NCBI GenBank assembly: GCA_023053545.1
Contig: JAKZAN010000001.1
Location: 9,692,565-9,756,564 of the forward strand
Direction: 5' to 3'
Length of the DNA: 64,000 bases
From: Lepidurus packardi
Taxonomy: Eukaryota; Arthropoda; Branchiopoda; Notostraca; Triopsidae
Shown here: positions 57,680-64,000 of the stretch, in pieces
Numbering within the stretch: the stretch's first letter is position 1
Layout of the letters: every line of letters starts with the position of its first letter
The notes under the pieces: generated by a model
The model's input: the letters and a program-made list of their open reading frames with translations, nothing else
Database searches by the model: none
Told to the model about the DNA's origin: nothing
Program-made: the position numbers and the translations under genes

Positions 57680-58717
57680 GAGCTTTAGTGAGCTTAAAGT
57701 CAATTGAATAGTTCTTATTAACATAATAAAAAAACTTGACCAAAACCTTAACTGGGTGTATATCAAGTCATCGAGGCTACCCGTCAGTCTTTCATAACGT
57801 TTGTACATGTGGAGTATGTATAGCCAGAATGAGTTCATTTTTTATTGCGTGAAATGTTTTTGCTTCATCCCAAAGATTTAAACTTGTCTGTAATGCAAGC
57901 AAATATTCTTGTCCTTATTGCGAAATCGACCAATAAACATAAAAAATTTCGGAATTCACTCAAATTGTCGCCTTTTGTGTATTCGTTGTCGCAAATACCA
58001 AGTCTGGACAGTTGCAACAGTCCTAAGACAGTTGGACAGTTTTCAATGTTGTCATACACTTATAGAAGGACCTTGTTTCGGATTAGTTTGTACACTTACC
58101 TGCATATTTAAATATAATGGTGAGTTTTAACGACAATTGACAATTCAATGACAACTCAACTTGGGATGGTCCATTAACTATTTCAGAATCCAGAGCAGCA
58201 ATTCTAGTTATATTCTTGTTCAATGTAAATACAGCATAGAGCCAAAGTATGCGCCGCGCTGGATTGTTTAAAAAGACGTTATTGAATGGACGTGTAGAAG
58301 ATCACAGGTCTCTTTTGGAATAATTGACGAACCTTTGCTTTTGACGTTAAGGTCTCCTGGGGATACTTGCTAGCAGCAATTCCTGTACAGCGCTCAAGAC
58401 GCCAAGTTTGGAAAGAATGCGATCAAACATGAATTTAAGTGAGTTTTACAACAAGAGGCAATCAAAAGTAGACATAAAAGAAATCTCCTGAAAATCGGTT
58501 GTCAGAATTTTTTAAATCCTCGTCTTGACAAAACAAATGTATGTTACATAATTTATTTGCCAATATTACAATAAACGATTGATTCTATATATATGGCATA
58601 TATTTTTCAGCTCGGCTGTAAGTTACTATTCTTTTAAGGTTGGTTAGACATAAGGGGAGTGATTTGACAGCTCGTGGTATATATACTGGTTTTAAGTGTC
58701 GTTGTATATAACGATAT
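57680..58717. other. region between the BH3-like frame and the DEG/ENaC pair
   Basis: No supportable gene. Several short overlapping frames around 57845-58130 contain cysteine pairs (for example KYSCPYC) but are broken by stops in that frame. Confidence 0.5.
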
Positions 58718-61217
58718 TTATTCTATCCACCCTTTTTCTGGTATCGTGAATGGTTCAATCATTGTTGTACTTTTTTGCTGGTGTTCTTCTGTAGCAGGCA
58801 ATGAAGGTTTGGATGGGAAGCAGAAACCAAGAAGGAAAAGTACCATTTCCAGGATCGTAATTATACTAGCACCCATGAAAAAGCCAAAATTCCCGCCAAC
58901 TTCGCCTACATTAAAAAAAATATCCGGAAGAGATTCATTGAATTCCTTAAGAGTTAGCTATGAAGGTAACAAACAATACACAGTTTCACATGATTGATAA
59001 TGATATTGTTACCTAGCCATTTGAGCCAAGTGTATGGGTAGTTGGTAAGACAGTTGTAGTAAAAGCTCGGGAAGAAGAAGTTTAACATCAAATACCTAAA
59101 ACAAGCTACTTACTTGGTGTATATTAAAGTTCTTCAGATGCCTTTTAAATATATATATTTAAAATTATAAAATAATATGGAAGCGCAAAGCTTGTGTCTA
59201 AAGAGGGCTTTTTAGAGCAAGGAATTGATGATTCAAAAATCTAAGTTTTGACATTTCAAAATCTAAAGGAATCTGAATCAAAATTTAAAGGAAGTTTCAA
59301 AAATCTAAATTTCTTGAAATAATGTCACAATTCAGAGAAGTGGCTGATTGAAAGTAAGAAAATATTACGAAATTACTCGCTGTGGGTGTCTGTCAGGTTT
59401 TCTTTAAGGAATCCGGCACTCGTAGTTAGTTTGTACGTGTATGTCTTACAATTCTTTATGCACTCTACAATAGTGAGGCAAGTAAGGGAACTATGTTTCT
59501 AAAGAACATTTTGAATCATCGTTTATTACGTACCTACTCCACCTGTTCGCATAAACGAGGTAAAATTATCGTTTACATCGCTTACCATACTTTCTATTAC
59601 TTGCCAAGGTTCGCACAAAGTATACCGACCATCTGTTGAAAAGTTACGTAAAAGATATTATAATATCTGTAACAACGAAAAGTATGCATATTTATCTTAT
59701 CTTCGATTTTTTGTAGTGATCATACCTTTGTTAGCCAGAGAAACGAGGGAACAGTTGCTGTTACTTTGCAAATAGGTTTGATGTTTATCACTTTGGCAAC
59801 GTTGTGAACTATAGCCTTCATAGTTGGGTACAAACGGCAAGTACCGACTATCGTTTTCGTCGGCACAGTTATAAGGAGCTAACATGTTATCTTTGAGATT
59901 AGTATTATCGAACTGCAAGAATTCCGTTAATCAATTGTAAACCAAATAACTTAATTTGGGTAATTTTACCGCATCCTTGGAAATCATATTTAAAACGCTG
60001 GCTTTTTTTGGAGCGAATACTCCTGCCGTCTCCATTGCTGTGGTGATAGGCACGGTATCGTGGTTAATAGCATATACGATACCTGGTGTCATTACAAAAG
60101 ACGGTTTTACAATCTTCGGATCAAAATCTGTGCCCCATAAAATAGTTAGAAAATATATGTTGCTGGAATTATTGGAAACATACGGTAACTTTATTTTGTT
60201 TAAATCTAATTTTGAAAAGCTGTTTACCAATAAGTTTCGAAGCTTCGTAAGAACGAATGTACACTACAAATCCGTAGTTCCGAGATTCGTAACCTTGGAC
60301 GATTTTGTTGGGAATAGTGCTGATGCAACTTCCAAATGAAGTAAACATACTAAAGTTAGTGAAAAACTCGGCGCAGCAACGTTCGCTTGACCATGTTTGG
60401 TTTTCCTTTTCACAGCTAGTGATAATATCTTCGCACGTGAGCAAGATTTCTCCCAGCAAAGAGGACATAGTAAGGTTATTGTTGACCAGAAAGTCGTGGA
60501 ACTTGGTCTTCAATTCCGCGTTTCGTTCGGTGCTGTTGTACAAATCATATGACATCACATGTCGAGATGTGGATATTAGCAAGTACGACGCCAGTTCGTT
60601 GTCCATACCCAGTTCTGCAGAATTATTACGAGATATTTTATTTTAAATGTATTCCTTGAGTTCGAGTGCACCGTAATGAAAAATTAATTGATAGGATATC
60701 GTTAACATGATTTGGGATAATGATTGCAAAATAGCTGTATGGTATGAAAGCGTAACGGATTTAATTAAAGATAAGAAAATATATAATACATTTAAAACTC
60801 TATGGTGAGAATGTTAAAGATCCCATAGAACGTTTCAGATTTTTTTTAGATAGTGTTGAGAAATTTATTGAATCCAAGTAGTTACTGATATATACCTGAT
60901 AGGCGATCGACTTTGAAGAACTTCTGGTCACAAATGTGAATTTGTGGTAAATGCATGCCACTATCAACGTAAACCTCAGTGATCTCAGTTGTCATTGACT
61001 TGTTGGCCAAGGCAATGACACTGTTTTGAAACTGGTATAGAACCAACACGGACGTAATTAGCAAAGCTAGCACATAAATGGCACGAATAGCGAAGGCTTT
61101 GTTATGGTTTATCACATGGGTAAAACCGTGGCCCGACGTTTCTCGGCAAAACGTAACACAGCTATCTTTCATCACGCTTGAACAACAACGGGGTTTCATT
61201 CTTGAAACTTGAAGCAA
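58718..61217 (-). CDS. DEG/ENaC family sodium channel subunit (downstream copy)
   Basis: These are trimeric, amiloride-sensitive-type cation channels with two membrane helices and a cysteine-rich ectodomain. Exons: 60896-61217, 60228-60614, 59970-60127, 59726-59912, 59534-59632, 59377-59464, 59013-59095, 58718-58905; 503 aa, all phases consistent. The cytoplasmic N-terminus has the gating His-Gly motif (ETSGHGF, residues 30-31), followed by helix 1 (about 42-62). The ectodomain shows paired cysteines (ERCCAEFF, CEPWQVI, CIKNCKTY). The last exon holds helix 2 with GFFMGASIITILEMVLFL, where G-A-S fits the selectivity-filter motif GxS; then a short cytoplasmic tail. Start could be the first methionine or M7. 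It is a tandem paralogue of the gene 356 bp upstream. Confidence 0.92.
59230..59330. repeat. short repeats in a DEG/ENaC intron
   Basis: CAAAAATCTAAA-like words recur about five times within the intron 59096-59376. Probably a simple slippage repeat. Confidence 0.6.
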
Positions 61218-61573
61218 AACCTTTTCTTACAATCGCCTCGGTTGACTCTCGACTACGTCTCAAACTAAAGTGAGGGTTCTAAACTTTCGGTTAGAATCTT
61301 TAAAGCCTGTTAACCTTTGAAACACAAGGCTTCTTTTCTAACTCTAAATAAAGGCGTTGACTTTTCGTCTGTCCTGAGCTATAATGGGGTGCAATTGACA
61401 AAAGTCAAAAGATGACATTCGTTAAGATATATTCTAATCCATGGCCAATAAGTGCTTAATAAAATTTGCAATAGAGCAATTAAAGAAGTAGTTTCTCAAG
61501 CCAAAACTTCAGAGATATCAAGATTATGTTTGTTTCATTGCTATCTTGCTTTGTCATGTGCTTTTCAAGTTTT

Positions 61574-63838
61574 TTAAGTTTTTTTTTTTAGTTTTGAAAA
61601 CCTACACAGTATTAAAGCACGAAAAAAGCGAGCAAGAAAAATTAGCAATTCAATTATGGTCAATAAACTGACGCCCATGAGAAGACCCATGTAACCCCCC
61701 ACTTGACCTAAAGGAGAATAAGACAGTGAATCAATCATATTAACCGTGCAAATCAAATCAATTTGGAATCCGACATCAATAATGTGGATTTCATGTAACA
61801 AAATTAAATGATAAAGAGCTGTGTTCAGTACCACTTTACTTTATTAAATAAAAATAGATTAGTGGGAAAATGCTTACCTAAGAATCCAATGAAGGTTTGC
61901 GGGCGGGTTTTGTTGCTATCGTAAGAAAACTTGGCGTAATGGAAACTTAGAACTGCTATACCGTCACTTCCAGGTTGGCGAAGTAAAATCGAGTTTGGGG
62001 TAATACTGTATTCATTTACGAGGCAAGTTTTAGGGCACTCTTTATCTAATTATGTATTTAATTGTATTTTTAAATATTGGTTTCAGAATTTTTCAAAAGG
62101 ATTCAAATAGTTACTTGGAATTCCTTTGTTAAACAAGGAAAGTGACGGTAGATTTCGTGAGGCTTTCAAGTACTGCATGGGAGAACATATAGGATACAAT
62201 GAATCTGTGACAAAAGATCGTATTCTAAGAAAGATAGTTTTGGAGGTGCAGGGAAACGTTTACTTGCAGCAGGGAAAAGCATAGTAGAGCAATTAGATAC
62301 TTTTTTAATGCGTTTTTCTTTCAATGTTGAAAGGCAAGTGGCTTCGTTGTAATTTGGATAGTCTGGTATATCCGTACTTAAGTTAAACTCACTCCGAATT
62401 GTGCAAGTGTACGGAACTTTCATAAATGCTTCTCGCAAACCCGTTATATCAAACTAAAAGAATGTTCAAATCACGTTAATCTTTTCTAACATATAATCTT
62501 GGTCATATTTGATATCTGCTCTTGGGGAATGAGACCTCTGTCTTTTTTATGACGTTGCTGGTCCAAGAAATGAGAGGAGCAAAGATACCGTTTTTCAGTA
62601 AACTTGGCAAAAGAAACTCCTCGTGATCCGATACGGAGTAAAATATCCCGTCTTTGTTGCCGTAAGTTGCTTTGAGCACGAGAACACTGCCATTTAAATC
62701 TGACATGCTTGGGTTAGATTTTTTTATGTATGTGAGTATTTTTTTACAATTTTACCGATAGCATGATCTCGGTTAATTTTCATCCGTACAGTAAACCCAT
62801 AATCTCCCCCTTCGAATTTCTGTGGTGTTCTTTTACCGTGAGTCGTAATACAACTTCCGTACATGTTGATCCAAGTCTTGTCTGCGAAATACGTGTCGCA
62901 ACAATTGTTAGCCGGGTAGAAAATATTGTTGACAGAACAGTCCTCGACCATATCCAAACATCTAAGAAACGAATTGAAATCCTTTGCAGACTTCTTATAA
63001 CGTCTTAGTGGACACATTGATACCTTTTACATAGGAATGCAAAATTGCAGAATATAGGAAAATAGGGTACAGAGTGTGTTAGATGTGGATTAGAATTATA
63101 ACGTAATAGGGTTTTACACTTTGTATTTTAAAGTAAACAATCAGCATGACTTAGGCTTAACTTATTATACAGTACATACTTGAGACTTGCCAAATTAAGT
63201 ACTTTTGCCAGAGTAGAGTTTAGCTGCTTGATACGTTCTAATAGCGACATTTCCATTTCTGCGAGCTTACTCTTATCATTCATCAAAGACACACTCAAAG
63301 ACATGGGCGAAGTTACCGTAAGCAGGTACCAAGATAATGTCTGATCGAATCCCAATTCTTTTAGAAGAAACGACAACAAAATTTAGATTTATTTGTATTA
63401 AGGCAAAATTCGTTTAGCTGAAACACTATTTTGTATACCTTCCAATACTGTAGAATTCAGCGCAGTATAATCGCACAAATGGATATCCGGAAAGGGCATT
63501 TCTGTTTCTTCCATTTTGACCAACTCGGTGGTCAAGCCAGGGTTGAACAATTGCGTAATGCTCTCTTTCAGAAAGTATAGAATGCCAAAAACGGTTGCAA
63601 TGATGAGCACTGTCCAAATGAGTTTACAACAACAGCTTTCCCCCTTATCCGCCAAGCGTGACAAACCGTGGCCACTTGTATTTTCGCAAAACCGAACCAT
63701 TTCTTCTTTAACAGTTCTGGGGTTGCCAGAAGCTCCAGATTGTTGGGTACCAGTGGCTTGTCTCAAATCTGGCAAGTAAATTACGGCATTGTTAGTTATT
63801 GGACTTAGCCAAAAACATTTTTTATTGTAATCTCCCAT
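61574..63838 (-). CDS. DEG/ENaC family sodium channel subunit (upstream copy)
   Basis: Exons: 63439-63838, 63180-63357, 62756-63003, 62536-62699, 62264-62453, 62115-62204, 61878-62045, 61574-61707; 523 aa, phases consistent. The His-Gly gating motif is at residues 57-58 (ENTSGHGLSRL), preceded by a longer N-terminus than in the sister gene. Helix 1 spans about residues 73-92. The ectodomain has CCDTYF, GSCITTHG, VPYTCTI, NCSTMLFP, CSPMQYL and CPKTCLVNEYS. Helix 2 (GLLMGVSLLTIIELLIFL) carries the GxS filter as G-V-S, and the protein ends in a short basic tail. The donor chosen after 62536 (GAG|GTCTCA) is the least certain splice. Six introns match the downstream copy in place and phase. Confidence 0.92.
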
Positions 63839-64000
63839 AGCTGGTATGCAAGTTCTAACTTTCTTTGACTGATCCTGTAGCGACTAACACCTTTATTGAA
63901 GCGAAACCGCTACACTACTGAAGAGAATTTCTGAAGGTGTTGTTATATAACAAGGACTCTTTCGTGCGTAGGTGGGTTTAGCTTCTGTTCCTTATTGTTT
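63839..64000. other. 5' flank of the upstream DEG/ENaC gene
   Basis: Presumed promoter/5'UTR on the minus strand, cut by the right window edge. No motif assigned. Confidence 0.4.

Noticed and set aside
57845-58130. Cysteine-containing frames suggestive of a zinc finger
   Set aside because: The frame with the CPYC motif is broken by stops and the other frames have no spacing pattern.

Overview
This is animal nuclear DNA. Genes are broken by GT-AG introns, mostly 45-400 bp with a few of several kb, and there is no operon organisation. The protein set (Piezo, Rh glycoprotein, two DEG/ENaC channels, RPUSD2, SHCBP1/Nessun dorma, GINS1, a Schlafen-like protein) suggests an invertebrate, probably a protostome such as an ecdysozoan. 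The species cannot be fixed from the window. All gene models below were assembled by eye from splice sites, reading phase and family similarity; in each main model the exon lengths sum to a whole number of codons.

Layout. 1-5492 (-): a degenerate Ty3/gypsy LTR retrotransposon whose 3' end lies off the left edge. 7177-23200 (+): a complete Piezo mechanosensitive channel gene, about 42-43 exons and about 2,798 residues, with a pogo/Tigger-type element in intron 2 and a TTAA-flanked inverted-repeat element in its longest late intron. 23702-26099 (+): an Rh-type ammonium transporter, 8 exons, 490 aa. 26218-27204 (-): a small Schlafen-like (AlbA_2) protein, 253 aa, converging on the Rh gene. 27358-28060: two adjacent palindromic or inverted-repeat elements. 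28428-43821 (+): RPUSD2-type pseudouridine synthase, 10 exons, 529 aa, with two introns of about 6 kb; the first holds a TATA-box promoter with an alternative, phase-matched first exon. 44536-46750 (-) and 47236-48084 (+): SHCBP1/Nessun dorma (580 aa) and GINS1/Psf1 (194 aa), head to head across 485 bp. 48085-56935: gene-poor, with a 1.7-kb TTAA element and a tight cluster of five perfect octamer (POU) motifs. 56936-57472 (+): an open frame with a BH3-like motif, structure unresolved. 58718-61217 and 61574-63838 (-): two tandem DEG/ENaC sodium channel paralogues (503 and 523 aa) sharing six intron positions.

Functional themes. Three genes encode cation channels (Piezo and the DEG/ENaC pair), in two separate groups. 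SHCBP1 and GINS1 are both proliferation genes and may share a promoter. The transposon content is mostly short non-autonomous elements in introns and intergenic DNA, plus one broken gypsy copy. Least certain points: a 55-nt atypical gap in Piezo exon 4, the Piezo junction near 15793-16166, and the BH3 gene.
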